Notes: generated from the letters alone by a model not told the origin. 64,000 nt of DNA from Corallococcus soli (GCF_014930455.1 NZ_JAAIYO010000013.1:62001-126000); one strand, 5' to 3'. Shown: positions 36,093 to 45,470, counted from the first letter of the stretch. Made by a program: numbers and translations.

Positions 36093-38075
36093 CTACGGGC
36101 ACGGCTTGATGGGCTTCGGGCACTCCAGGCCGGGCCCGGGGTAGCAGCACAGGTCGTCCTGGTCACGCGGCAACACGTTCCACCGGGGCCGCGCGGGACC
36201 CACGTGCTTCAGGTGGCCCACGACGTCGAAGGTGGCCGCGTGCAGCTGCTTGCACTGGAGGGCCTTCGCCGCGTCCGCGTCGCTTTCGCTGCAGTCCGGG
36301 ATGAGGTCCGGCACGGCGTCCTTGATCTGCAGGCTGATGCGCGTGCGGGAGTCCGGCGCGTACTGGCAGGTGGCGTCGGCGGTGGCCGTGGCGTCCCGCA
36401 CCACCGCGACCGTCGTCTCAGAGCCCTTGAGGGTGTACTCCAGGGCGGTGTTGGCCGCGAGCAGCGTGTCGCCCGCGGTCGCCGTCACCCCGCCCTGACC
36501 GAAGCGCACGCGCACCGGCTGATCACAGACGAGGTTGAGCCGGGTGCCTTCGGACAGCAGCTTGTTGGAGTTGACGGAGGTGGTGCCCGCGGTGAGCTTG
36601 GTGATGCGGCCGGGGACGGACGCGTCCAGGTTGGCGGAGGCCGGACCGGAGGCGTTCATCTCCACCACGAACTGGCCGAAGCTCGTGTACGTCGTGCGCT
36701 CCGCGCAGATGGTGCCGGCGAACTCGCCGATGCCCAGCGTGCAGTCGATGACGCACTGGCGCTCCGGCAGGTCCGGATCATCCGGCGGCTCCTCGAAGCA
36801 GTTCTTCCACGTCCGCGACGCGCCGCTGCCGGACGGGCAGAACATGGGCATGTCGTTGTTGCCGTTGGCGTCGCAGTTCTTGAAGACGCGGGGGAACTTC
36901 ACCCGGCGCAGCTTCACGAGCGACGACTCCAGGCTCTCCATCTTGAAGTTCTTGTAGCTGTAGCCGCACAGCAGGTCGTCCAGGTACGGCGAACCGCTGA
37001 AGCCGCACACCCGGCCGTTGATCTCCACCGGCGGCACCTGGTCCAGGTACTTGTTCCACTCCGTCTGGGGCAGCAGCCGGACGTTCTCGCGCAGCGTCCA
37101 GGCGGGGAAGCTCACCTGCGTGGTGTTGGTGAACTCCGCCACGGTGCCGGACAGCGTCCAGATGAGGTCGCCGGAGTCCAGCCCTTCCGGGAACTGGTAG
37201 TTGTAGACGTACAGGCTGTTGAAGCGGCCCGGGTTGAAGCCGTCCGGCTCCGGCGTCTGGATGTTCGCGCCGGAGACGCTCTTCTCCAGCACGCGGCAGG
37301 CCGTCATGTCCGTGACGTAGAAGCCGCTGGAGTCGGTGCCCGTCACCAGCAGCTTCATCTGCTGGCCGTTGTTCGGGTCCGACGGGTCGCAGTTCTGCAC
37401 CAGGGGCTCGCCGGCCTCCGGGTTGCGCCCGATGCGCAGGAACTGCTTCACGAAGACGCTCGTCTCCGTGCCGCCCTCCGGCGTCTGGAGGCTGGCGATG
37501 CTGGGCTCCTCGAAGCGGATGGGGTTGGACAGGCCCGTCGCGAACGTGCGCGTGGCGGGCTCCTGGGGCACCTGGGTCAGGTCGCCCACGACGCCGCCAT
37601 CCGAATAGTCCAGGTCGAAGGGCTGGTCCTGCACCCAGACGTGCGTCTCGCCGTACAGGTGGGCCACGCGCACGCTGCCGGTGCCCTTGCCGTCGGTCAG
37701 CATGGCCCAGCGCTGGCTGTAGTCGCCGGTGAGGTCACCCGGCACGACGCGGAAGGAGACCGGTCCGTTGAAGGACGTCATCTCCCCGCCGTTGCCGTCC
37801 AGCGCGGTGATGGTCAGCCCGATGTCGATGTTGCCGCGGGGCAGGTTGTAGAGGCACTCCGGGGTGCCGCGCACGGAGGGCGGCACCGCCGCCTGGTCGT
37901 TGCCGTACCGGGCGACGCACGCGTTCACCACCGGCAGCAGCGCGGCGGCGGAGTCGCCGGTGGTCACCTTCGTGACCTCCACGCGGAAGGAGGTGAGGCC
38001 GGTCGGCTCCTCGGACTCCTTCGTGTAGCAGCCGGCGCTCAGGGCCAGGGACGTCAGGAGCAGCAGTCGCTTCAT
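36093..38075 (-). CDS. Large lipoprotein of unknown function
   Basis: A 660-residue exported lipoprotein with lipobox LALSAGC (Cys near 16). I recognise no domain. The rest is beta-rich, with an early GNIDIGLTITALDGNGGEM stretch, several Cys pairs (FPRVFKNCDANGNNDMPMFC, QCVIDCTLG) and a C-terminal CCYPG; it is probably exposed on the surface and disulfide-stabilised. The ATG at 38075 shares its A with the upstream stop (TGATG); a GTG one codon earlier is possible. ggaggg precedes both. It lies between a 5'-nucleotidase and a barrel in one operon. Confidence 0.75.
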   Translation of the reverse strand: MKRLLLLTSLALSAGCYTKESEEPTGLTSFRVEVTKVTTGDSAAALLPVVNACVARYGNDQAAVPPSVRGTPECLYNLPRGNIDIGLTITALDGNGGEMTSFNGPVSFRVVPGDLTGDYSQRWAMLTDGKGTGSVRVAHLYGETHVWVQDQPFDLDYSDGGVVGDLTQVPQEPATRTFATGLSNPIRFEEPSIASLQTPEGGTETSVFVKQFLRIGRNPEAGEPLVQNCDPSDPNNGQQMKLLVTGTDSSGFYVTDMTACRVLEKSVSGANIQTPEPDGFNPGRFNSLYVYNYQFPEGLDSGDLIWTLSGTVAEFTNTTQVSFPAWTLRENVRLLPQTEWNKYLDQVPPVEINGRVCGFSGSPYLDDLLCGYSYKNFKMESLESSLVKLRRVKFPRVFKNCDANGNNDMPMFCPSGSGASRTWKNCFEEPPDDPDLPERQCVIDCTLGIGEFAGTICAERTTYTSFGQFVVEMNASGPASANLDASVPGRITKLTAGTTSVNSNKLLSEGTRLNLVCDQPVRVRFGQGGVTATAGDTLLAANTALEYTLKGSETTVAVVRDATATADATCQYAPDSRTRISLQIKDAVPDLIPDCSESDADAAKALQCKQLHAATFDVVGHLKHVGPARPRWNVLPRDQDDLCCYPGPGLECPKPIKPCP

Positions 38076-40447
38076 CACTTCACCCTCCGCCCGATGCGGC
38101 CATCCTCGATGGCGTTCGCGATGGGCATGGCAGTGGGCTTCTCACAGAACGAACGCAGCTGGCTCGTCACGGTGCCGCAGGTGGGATTGTTTCCGGTGAG
38201 CAGGTCGCGGCAGCTGCAGCGGCCCGTGTACGGGCCCTGGGGCACCGCGCACTGGGCCTGGATGGCTTCCGGCGTCAGGTCCGGCACGCCGCAGCGCTGC
38301 GAGGCATCCGCCGGCAGCTTGATGAGGTCCAGGCAGGAGCAGCTTCCAATCGTCTTGTTGAGGGCGGCCTCGAAGGCCTGGGACTCCCGGCAGGAGCCCA
38401 GCGTCTTCTCATCCACCGTCCAGGCGCCGTTGACGAGCGAGCCGCAGCGCGTGCCGTTGCTGGACGTCTCACGCCCGGCGAGCAGGTCCGAACAGGAGCA
38501 GAAGCCCTGCATGTAGCCGATGAGCGAGTCGCGCAGGCTGATGCCCGTCTCGATGCGCGTGGTGTTGCGCTTGAGCACCGTGAAGCCGGAGCCGCCCTTG
38601 GCGATGTAGTCGTTCACAGCGATCTTGTACGTGCCGGTGATGTCCAGCGGCTTGCCGTTGATCTGGATGTCGATGCCGGTGTGGGCCCAGCAGCGCGCAC
38701 CGCTGGTGTCCTCCAGGCACTGCCACTTCGCGTGGCCCTCGCGGCCCGTCTGCGGGCAGTCCTGCTCCACCGTCTGCGGCGTGCAGGGGATGCGCAGCTC
38801 GTTGAGCTGCACCTGGGCGCAGTCCATGGTGAAGCGGGCGCCGGAGACCTGCGCCTGGCTCACGCACCCGCGCTCGGCGGAGCGGTCGGTGACGAAGTCG
38901 AACATCTCCTGCATCTCCGCGCCGGACAGGTACATGATGTTGATGGTGTTCTCGAACGGGAACACGTTGAACATCGCCTCCTGCGTCACCACGCCCGCGT
39001 AGAGGTTGTCGCGGATGCCCAGCGAGTTGGTGAGCGCCATCTCCGCCTCCACGCGGTTGCGCTTGCGCATGGAGTCCGCCGCGATGTTCCCCAGCGGCGA
39101 GTCACCGCCGTTGGAGTTGTTGCGGCGCTGCACGTCGAGCGGCGCGTAGGAGAAGATGGACGTCAGCTGCAGCTTGAAGTCCATGCCCAGCACGTAGGGG
39201 ATGAGCATGTCGGAGACGGCCGGATCCTCCTGCCTGCGGCACTCCTCGATGGCCTCGCGCACGCCGGGGCGCTGGATGAACTCGCCCGGATCCCAGAACT
39301 CGTTGGCGTCGAAGCGCAGCTTGCGCATCGCCTCGTTGCACCAGAGGCCGTCCACCGGGAACGCGCGGTAGTCCTGGCTGATGATCTCCGCGCCCTCGTC
39401 CGCGCCCTTCTGCGAGGGCATCTTCACGACCAGCTCCAGGCGGCCCACGTACTTGGCGAACGCGCCCGAGTGCGCCAGCACGACCTTGCGGCCGCTGGGG
39501 TCGCTGACGACCTGCGGGGGGTTGAGCACCACGTGCAGGTGGCCGCCCATCACCGCGTCCAGGCCGCTGACGCCCGCGATGTGCACGCGCACCACCGACT
39601 TGTCGTCGCCCACGGGGCCGAACCACTCCAGCACCTTCCAGGCGTCCTTCGTGCGCTCCACGAAGGGCTTCGCGCGGCTGTACTCGTAGAAGGCCTCGTA
39701 GCCCTGGATCATGTCCTGGTCCTCATGGAGGCCCAAGTGGCTGACCGCGATGATGACGTCCGTCACCGGGCGCAGCAGCTCCACATAGGAGCGCGCGACC
39801 TCGTTCTGCTCCAGCGGGGTGACCTGCAGGCTGTTGCCACCCTCCACGATGGAGTTGAGCGAGGAGATGTTGGCCATGCCGATGATGCCCACCCGCAGGC
39901 CCTTCACGGTCCGGATGCTGTACGGGGCGGTGACCATGGACGTGCCGTTGCTGCCCACGGCCTTCGGGTCATCCCACTGGTAGTTGGCGGCCAGCAGCGG
40001 GAAGTTGGCGAAGTTGCGCGCCTTCTGGGTGAAGTTGAGCGCGCCGGCGTCGAACTCGTGGTTGCCCACCACGGCCGCGTCCAGGCGCACCTCGGAGAGG
40101 AAGCGGAACTCCGCCTCGCCCGTGTTCACGTTGAAGATGGGCGCGCCCTGGAAGCAGTCGCCGGAGTCCACGTGCAGCACGCGGTCGCCGCGCTTGCGCT
40201 CGCGCTTGAGGATGGACGCCATGCGCGTCGCACCGCCAAACGGACCGGCCTCCGGAATGAGTTCCAGGTCCTGGTCCGTCTTCAGGGGAGTGAAGTCGTA
40301 CGGAACGAGGCGCGAGTGGATGTCAGAGGTATGAAGGAGGGTAAGACGCACCTCTTGACCTTCGAGGTGGTAATCCTGGCCTTCCAGCACAGGCATGCAC
40401 GAGGCGAGGGCCAGGGCGCAGAAGAGGCCGAGCAGTGCGCGACACAT
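38075..40447 (-). CDS. 5'-nucleotidase/UshA-family metallophosphatase lipoprotein with Cys-rich C-terminal repeats
   Basis: A 790-residue exported lipoprotein (lipobox LALASC). The metallophosphatase domain has all five blocks: LLHTSDIHSR, VDSGDCFQG, VVGNHEFD, AVSHLG and GGHLHV. A 5'-nucleotidase C-terminal substrate domain follows (NSLGIRDNLYAG, FPFENTINI, AVNDYIAKGGSGF). The enzyme should dephosphorylate extracellular nucleotides. UshA proteins are about 550 residues; the excess lies largely in a tail of about 140 residues carrying three Cys-rich repeats (CSCSDLL, CSCLDLI, CSCRDLL). First gene of the surface operon; no good ribosome-binding site is seen. Confidence 0.88.
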   Translation of the reverse strand: MCRALLGLFCALALASCMPVLEGQDYHLEGQEVRLTLLHTSDIHSRLVPYDFTPLKTDQDLELIPEAGPFGGATRMASILKRERKRGDRVLHVDSGDCFQGAPIFNVNTGEAEFRFLSEVRLDAAVVGNHEFDAGALNFTQKARNFANFPLLAANYQWDDPKAVGSNGTSMVTAPYSIRTVKGLRVGIIGMANISSLNSIVEGGNSLQVTPLEQNEVARSYVELLRPVTDVIIAVSHLGLHEDQDMIQGYEAFYEYSRAKPFVERTKDAWKVLEWFGPVGDDKSVVRVHIAGVSGLDAVMGGHLHVVLNPPQVVSDPSGRKVVLAHSGAFAKYVGRLELVVKMPSQKGADEGAEIISQDYRAFPVDGLWCNEAMRKLRFDANEFWDPGEFIQRPGVREAIEECRRQEDPAVSDMLIPYVLGMDFKLQLTSIFSYAPLDVQRRNNSNGGDSPLGNIAADSMRKRNRVEAEMALTNSLGIRDNLYAGVVTQEAMFNVFPFENTINIMYLSGAEMQEMFDFVTDRSAERGCVSQAQVSGARFTMDCAQVQLNELRIPCTPQTVEQDCPQTGREGHAKWQCLEDTSGARCWAHTGIDIQINGKPLDITGTYKIAVNDYIAKGGSGFTVLKRNTTRIETGISLRDSLIGYMQGFCSCSDLLAGRETSSNGTRCGSLVNGAWTVDEKTLGSCRESQAFEAALNKTIGSCSCLDLIKLPADASQRCGVPDLTPEAIQAQCAVPQGPYTGRCSCRDLLTGNNPTCGTVTSQLRSFCEKPTAMPIANAIEDGRIGRRVK

Positions 40448-40576
40448 TCGTGGCGGATCCGTGATTCAAGAGAGTGACGACTTGAGGACGGCGCAACCTA
40501 CGGGATCAAGGGTGCACGGGCAAGCAACGCCACCGTGGCACCTCCACCTACCAGGGCAGCAGGAGAGCAGGCAGAC

Positions 40577-41257
40577 ATGCGTCCCAGCAGTTCCAATGTG
40601 ACTGACATCGAGATCATCGAGGACTTCTCCGCCACGGCGCGTTGTGACGAAGGTTTTCTCCGGGTGCGGCGTCTGCGGTGCAGGAACCGGCGCGCGGACG
40701 GGTCGTCCTCGTCGGTGTACCGGGTGGACGTGGTGGACCGGCCCCGGCTGGACGCGGTGTCGGTGCTCGTCTACCGCCGTGCGTCAGACGGAAACCTGGA
40801 AGTCCTGACCCGGCTGAACCTGCGGCCGGCGGCGTACTTCCGGCGCGAGCAGACGTCGTCCATGACGGTGCCGGACCCGGTGAGCTACCTGCGCGTGGAG
40901 GAGATCGTCGCGGGGCTGCTGGAGCCGTCCGACAAGGGCGAGGAGGGGCTTCGCCGCCGCGCGGCGGAGGAGGTGAAGGAGGAGGCGGGCTACGCGGTGC
41001 GGCCGGAGGACATCCAGCTTTTGGGCGGCGCGTTCTTCCTCGCGCCGGGCATCCTGTCGGAGAAGGTCTTCCCGGCGGCGGTGGACGTCACGGGCGTGGC
41101 GCAGGGGGAGGTGGAAGGCGATGGCTCGCCTCTAGAGGAGGGCATCCACCTTCAATGGCGGCCGGTGGCCGCGGTGCTGGAGGCGTGCCGGCGCGGCGAC
41201 ATCGCGGATGCGAAGACGGAGGTCTCCCTCACGCGGCTGCTCGCCCGGCTGGGCTGA
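40577..41257 (+). CDS. NUDIX hydrolase, ADP-sugar pyrophosphatase type
   Basis: A 226-residue protein with a NUDIX fold. The catalytic helix reads GEEGLRRRAAEEVKEEAGY; the metal-binding Glu residues (EExKEE) are kept, while the usual Arg of RE-x2-EE is Glu. It resembles ADP-ribose/ADP-sugar pyrophosphatases, cleaving a nucleoside diphosphate linked to a sugar. The ATG at 40577 follows aggagag; an in-frame ATG 14 codons upstream adds a Pro-rich tail and is less likely. Substrate unknown. Confidence 0.85.
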   Translation: MRPSSSNVTDIEIIEDFSATARCDEGFLRVRRLRCRNRRADGSSSSVYRVDVVDRPRLDAVSVLVYRRASDGNLEVLTRLNLRPAAYFRREQTSSMTVPDPVSYLRVEEIVAGLLEPSDKGEEGLRRRAAEEVKEEAGYAVRPEDIQLLGGAFFLAPGILSEKVFPAAVDVTGVAQGEVEGDGSPLEEGIHLQWRPVAAVLEACRRGDIADAKTEVSLTRLLARLG

Positions 41258-41384
41258 GCCGCCAGGGGCGGGGGCGCCGGGAGCCGGTGCCCCGCGCCCG
41301 GATGTGGCTTGCGACTTTCCGGGGTGTGGACGGACGGGGTAGGGTGCCCCCCGTTCGTTCTCTCCCCCAGGTGAGGTTCGTCGC

Positions 41385-42854
41385 ATGCCGTCGTTGCCCC
41401 CGTGGCTGACCCAGCTGTTGCCCATCGTCATCCTGCTCGGGGCCATTGGCCTGGTGCTCTCGCGGCTGCCCCGTGTCGAGCTGGGGCACAGCGACGCGTT
41501 CCGCCGCCGCCGCTTCTTCAACTGGTTCCCGCTGGGGCTCACGTACGCGTTCCTCTACATGGGGCGCTACAACCTCAACGTGGCGACCAGCGCCATGGGG
41601 CAGCAGACGTCCAACGCGGACTTCGCGACCATCTTCTTCTGGGGGACGCTCACCTACGGCGTGGCCTTTTTGATCAACGGCCCGCTGACGGACAAGCTGG
41701 GAGGACGCTTCACCATCCTGCTGTCGGCGGCGGGCTCCGCGGTGGCGAACGTGGCCATGGGCGGCGTCGTCTACGCGGTGCTGAAGAACGGCTGGGCGCC
41801 CCCGGGCGGCGTCGTCGCGTGGCTGGCGTTCCTCTACAGCGTCAACATGTACTTCCAGAGCTTCGGCGCGGTCTCCATCGTCAAGGTGAACGCGGCCTGG
41901 TTCCACGTGCGCGAGCGCGGCCAGCTGGGCGGCGTGTTCGGCATCCTCATCTCGCTGGGCCTGTACTTCGCGTTCGACTGGTGCCGCTTCATCGCGGACG
42001 CGGCGCCGGTGTGGTGGGTGTTCTTCGTGCCCGCCGGGATGCTGGTGGCCTTCCTGGTGCTGGACTCGTTCGTCATCCGCGACACGCCCTCCCAGACGGG
42101 CCACCCGGACTTCGACACCCAGGATGCGTCCAGCGGTGACACGGGCCCCGCGCCCTCCGTGCCGGAGCTGTTCAAGAAGCTGTTGAGCAACCGCGTCATC
42201 CTCTTCATCCTGGGCGTGGAGTTCTGCAGCGGCTTCCTGCGCAACGCGGTGATGCAGTGGTACCCCAAGTACGCCAAGGCGGTGGGCGAGGGCGGCGCCT
42301 TCGTCGCGTCCAACTGGGGCATGCTGTCGTGCGTCGCCGGCATCCTGGGCGGCATGTTCGCGGGCGTCATCAGCGACCGCATCTTCGACTCGCGCCGAGG
42401 GCCCGTCTCCACGGTGCTCTACGCGGGCCTGCTGCTGGGCGCGGTGGCCGCGGTGTTCCTGCTGGGCACGCCGGGCGCGGGCTGGGCCGTGGTCTTCATG
42501 TCCCTGTGCGTCATCGGCGTGCACGGCATGCTGTCCGGCACGGCGACCATGGACTTCGGCGGCAAGAAGAACGCGGGCGTCGTGGTGGGCATCATCGACG
42601 GCGCGGTGTACGCGGGCACGGCCATCCACGCGCTCGTCTACGGGCGCATCCTGCCCACGGGCGACGCGATGAAGGACCCGGCCAACTGGAGCCCCTGGCC
42701 CCTGGCCATGCTGCCCCTGGCGGTGGTGGGCCTGGTGCTGGCCTCGCGGGTGTGGAACGCGAAGCCGCAGCCCAGGGCCGCGCCGCTGCCCGTGGGCGAC
42801 GTCGTCCCGGGGGCCGTGCCGGGTGCGTCCTCTCGTACGGGGACCAACGGTTAG
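41385..42854 (+). CDS. MFS transporter, organophosphate:phosphate antiporter-like
   Basis: A 489-residue protein with about 12 membrane helices and an N-terminal extra segment. FFNWFPLGLTYAFLYMGRYN is the GlpT/UhpT-like first helix, and GPLTDKLGGRFTI is the MFS loop 2-3 motif. It probably moves a phosphorylated metabolite or related anion across the inner membrane; the substrate is not readable. A TAGGGT box at 41340-41345 lies upstream. A strong hairpin follows the stop. Confidence 0.85.
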   Translation: MPSLPPWLTQLLPIVILLGAIGLVLSRLPRVELGHSDAFRRRRFFNWFPLGLTYAFLYMGRYNLNVATSAMGQQTSNADFATIFFWGTLTYGVAFLINGPLTDKLGGRFTILLSAAGSAVANVAMGGVVYAVLKNGWAPPGGVVAWLAFLYSVNMYFQSFGAVSIVKVNAAWFHVRERGQLGGVFGILISLGLYFAFDWCRFIADAAPVWWVFFVPAGMLVAFLVLDSFVIRDTPSQTGHPDFDTQDASSGDTGPAPSVPELFKKLLSNRVILFILGVEFCSGFLRNAVMQWYPKYAKAVGEGGAFVASNWGMLSCVAGILGGMFAGVISDRIFDSRRGPVSTVLYAGLLLGAVAAVFLLGTPGAGWAVVFMSLCVIGVHGMLSGTATMDFGGKKNAGVVVGIIDGAVYAGTAIHALVYGRILPTGDAMKDPANWSPWPLAMLPLAVVGLVLASRVWNAKPQPRAAPLPVGDVVPGAVPGASSRTGTNG

Positions 42855-42869
42855 CGGCCAACACCGGAG

Positions 42870-42896
42870 GCGTCAGGGGTGTGTCTCCCCTGACGC
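42870..42896 (+). terminator. Hairpin terminator after the MFS gene
   Basis: gcgtcagggg (42870-42879), loop of 7, cccctgacgc (42887-42896): a perfect 10-bp stem 16 bases after the stop codon, followed by the pyrimidine-rich tctccatcc. Confidence 0.6.
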
Positions 42897-42944
42897 TCTC
42901 CATCCGTTCGTCCAGGGTGGCTCCCGTGTGACAGGCGCGTGACG

Positions 42945-42950
42945 TAGAGT
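42945..42950 (+). promoter_or_regulatory. -10-like TAGAGT, leaderless arrangement
   Basis: TAGAGT ends so that the expected first transcribed base is the G of the GTG start at 42957. The six bases between them (ggggcc) offer no spaced ribosome-binding site. No clear -35 box. Confidence 0.4.
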
Positions 42951-42956
42951 GGGGCC

Positions 42957-44528
42957 GTGTCCCAGGTCCCTGAAGCGCTCCACAGCCGGTTCGACGTCCA
43001 CGACCGGAAGCAATTCGAGATAAAGCTCGAGTACCAGCCCACGGGCGCGGACGAGACGCGCTATCTCGTGGAGGCCTATCTCTTCCTCCCGTCGAGCCTG
43101 AACATCGACTCGGAGACGTACCCGCGCGCGGACTTCTACGCGGACATCCACAACTACGTGCGCTTCAAGACGCCGGTGATGGGCCTGGCGGAGATCCTCG
43201 CGTCGGAGGGCTCGCCGCTCATGAAGCTGGAGGCGTGGCAGCGCACGGGGCTGGCGCCGGAGGCGGACGTCGTCTACCAGGCGAAGCTGCTGTCCTGCGT
43301 CCTGCGCGGCGCGCTGCGCAGGTTCGCCACCACGGTGGAGACGCGCTGCGAGGCGAAGACGGGCGATGCGGCCCGCGCGGACCTGGAGACGGTGGTGCGC
43401 TCCGCGGGCGAGTGCGTGCCCGCGGTGCTGGAGCGCTTCCGCGCGTGGCTGCGCGCGACGGGGGAGGCGAAGCTGCAGGAGAAGACGCGCGCGTCGCTGC
43501 GGCTCGTGGACGAGTACGTCAGCCTGCTGGTGGAGCAGTTCTTCCGCCGCGCGGTGGCGGACATGGACGCGCTGCCGCGCACCGGGCCCTGGCTGCCGCT
43601 GCGCAAGGGGCTGATGGAGGCGGTGCTGCGCGAGGAGTCCTACCGCAAGGAGCACCGGCTGCGCAGCGTCCTCAGCCCCACGGGGGACAACGAGGAGTAC
43701 ATGCAGCGGCTGGGCTTCCTGAAGAAGTTCTGCATGAACGTGCTCTTCCTGTCCTCGCGTCGGCGCCAGCGCCGGCAGGGCTGGGAGGAGGTGCTGTTCG
43801 CCATCGCGGCGGGCGTGGCCATGGCCTTCGCCACGTCGGTGGCCATCTGGGCGCAGGTGCGCTTCACGCAGGTGAGCCTCAACTTCTTCCTGGTGGCCGT
43901 GGTCGGCTACATGATGAAGGACCGCATCAAGGAAGGCCTGCGGCGCATGTTCAGCCGCTTCGCCGCCACGCACCTGTACGACAGGACCACGGACCTGGTG
44001 GACCCCGTCACGGCGCGCGCCATCGGCATCTGCGAGGAGCGGGTGGACTACGGCGCGGCGGTGAAGGTGCCCGCCGGGGTGTCCGCCCTGCGGCTGCACG
44101 ACGACTTCCTCACCGTGTCCCAGGGGGAGCTGTCCGAAGCGGTCATCCGCTACCAGAAGCGCATCGTGCTGGACGCGCGCCTGCTGCCCCGCTCCGAGCG
44201 GGGCCTCACGGGCGTCACCGACATCCTGCGGCTCAACGTGGGGCGCTTCCTGCGCGACATGGACGAGCCGGAGTTCGCGCTGGAGTACGTGGACCTGGAG
44301 GACTTCTCCGTGGGCCACATCCGGGGCGCGAAGCGCTACCCGGTGGACCTGGTGTTCCGCTTCACGGTGATGGAGGCGGGCACGCGCAAGGAATCCGCGC
44401 AGCGGGTCCGGCTGGTGTTGGATCGCAACGGCATCCAGCGCATGCAGAACTTCCCGCAGCCCGTCGCGGCCCCGGAGGCCGCAGGGACCGTGCCCGTCCA
44501 GCCAGCCGCCCTGCGCGCCCGCGCGTGA
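42957..44528 (+). CDS. Unknown protein with two central membrane helices
   Basis: A 523-residue protein I cannot assign. The N-terminal 270 residues are helical and charged and look cytoplasmic. Two adjacent hydrophobic helices (EVLFAIAAGVAMAFATSVAI and VSLNFFLVAVVGYMM) form a short hairpin around residues 280-325. A C-terminal region (about 330-500) resumes with mixed alpha/beta sequence (RLHDDFLTVSQGELSEAVIR). No signal peptide. The GTG start is set by the TAGAGT box exactly 7 bases ahead. It is followed 45 bases later by a HAD gene. Confidence 0.7.
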   Translation: MSQVPEALHSRFDVHDRKQFEIKLEYQPTGADETRYLVEAYLFLPSSLNIDSETYPRADFYADIHNYVRFKTPVMGLAEILASEGSPLMKLEAWQRTGLAPEADVVYQAKLLSCVLRGALRRFATTVETRCEAKTGDAARADLETVVRSAGECVPAVLERFRAWLRATGEAKLQEKTRASLRLVDEYVSLLVEQFFRRAVADMDALPRTGPWLPLRKGLMEAVLREESYRKEHRLRSVLSPTGDNEEYMQRLGFLKKFCMNVLFLSSRRRQRRQGWEEVLFAIAAGVAMAFATSVAIWAQVRFTQVSLNFFLVAVVGYMMKDRIKEGLRRMFSRFAATHLYDRTTDLVDPVTARAIGICEERVDYGAAVKVPAGVSALRLHDDFLTVSQGELSEAVIRYQKRIVLDARLLPRSERGLTGVTDILRLNVGRFLRDMDEPEFALEYVDLEDFSVGHIRGAKRYPVDLVFRFTVMEAGTRKESAQRVRLVLDRNGIQRMQNFPQPVAAPEAAGTVPVQPAALRARA

Positions 44529-44558
44529 TTTGGGCACCAGCCCCGCGCCGGGGGCATG

Positions 44559-44564
44559 TATCTT
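44559..44564 (+). promoter_or_regulatory. -10-like TATCTT before the HAD gene
   Basis: TATCTT lies 9 bases ahead of the ATG at 44574. The predicted transcript start is three bases before the start codon, and no ribosome-binding site lies between. Confidence 0.3.
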
Positions 44565-44573
44565 CCGGCGCCC

Positions 44574-45341
44574 ATGGCTTTTGAAGACCTCAAGCAGCGC
44601 ATCCGCCCTGACTGGCGCGACACCCTGAAGGGCATCTTGGAGAGGGCCCGCTCGCTCGGTCCCCAGGCCGTGCTGGCGTTCGACCTGGACTCCACGCTCT
44701 TCGACAACCGGCCCCGGCAGGCGCGCATCCTGCGCGAGTACGGCGACGCGCGGGCCCTGGGCCTGCTGTCCGCGTGCGAGCCCCACCACTGGGAGACGGG
44801 CTGGGACATGCGCGCCGCCATGCGCGCGTGCGGCCTGGAGGACGCGGACGTGGAGCAGCGCTTCGCGGACGCGCGCGCCTTCTGGCAGGAGCGCTTCTTC
44901 ACCAGCGCCTACTGCGTGTCCGACGAGGCCATTGAAGGGGCCGGGGCCTTCATGCAGGCGGTGGCCGCCACGGGCGCCCAGGTCGTGTACCTGACGGGCC
45001 GCCACGAGGCCATGCGCGAGGGCACCGTCGCGTGCCTCGCCCGGTGCGGCATGGTGACGCCCCCCGGCGAGGGCGGACGCGTGCACCTGGTGATGAAGCC
45101 CACGCTCAAGGAGGACGACGACGCCTTCAAGCGCGAGGCGCACGCGCGCCTGGGGCGGATGGGCACCGTGGTGGCCGCGTTCGACAACGAGCCCACCCAT
45201 GCCAATGACTACCGCCAGCGCTTCCCGGAGGCGACCGTCATCCACCTGGCCACGGACCACTCCGGCCGGGCCGTGGAGCTGCTGGACGGCATCGTGTCGG
45301 TGCCCCATTTTGCCCTGGAGGACGTGACGCACCGCGCCTGA
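44574..45341 (+). CDS. HAD-superfamily hydrolase
   Basis: A 255-residue soluble phosphatase-type protein. The HAD motifs are AFDLDSTLFDN (nucleophile Asp), VVYLTGRHEAMREGT and AAFDNEPTHAN. The last acidic motif is FDNE rather than the usual DD/GDxxxD, so the substrate may be atypical. The ATG at 44574 puts the helical N-terminus (FEDLKQRIRPDW) in frame; an upstream ATG at 44556 adds six residues. Substrate unknown. Confidence 0.85.
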   Translation: MAFEDLKQRIRPDWRDTLKGILERARSLGPQAVLAFDLDSTLFDNRPRQARILREYGDARALGLLSACEPHHWETGWDMRAAMRACGLEDADVEQRFADARAFWQERFFTSAYCVSDEAIEGAGAFMQAVAATGAQVVYLTGRHEAMREGTVACLARCGMVTPPGEGGRVHLVMKPTLKEDDDAFKREAHARLGRMGTVVAAFDNEPTHANDYRQRFPEATVIHLATDHSGRAVELLDGIVSVPHFALEDVTHRA

Positions 45342-45470
45342 AAGAAAGGCGTGGCGGAGGGTGGTTCTGAAAGGCTTTGGAAGTCCCTTGGCCGCGCGCT
45401 AAGAGGCGCACGGCGTTGCCGCCCTTCCCCCTCGGGTCCACAGGGGCGGCCCAGACGGAGGCATGCCGCG

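Noticed and set aside
38681-40477. A 598-codon plus-strand frame opposite the nucleotidase
   Set aside because: It mirrors the metallophosphatase gene and has the His/Val/Ala/Arg bias of an antisense frame.
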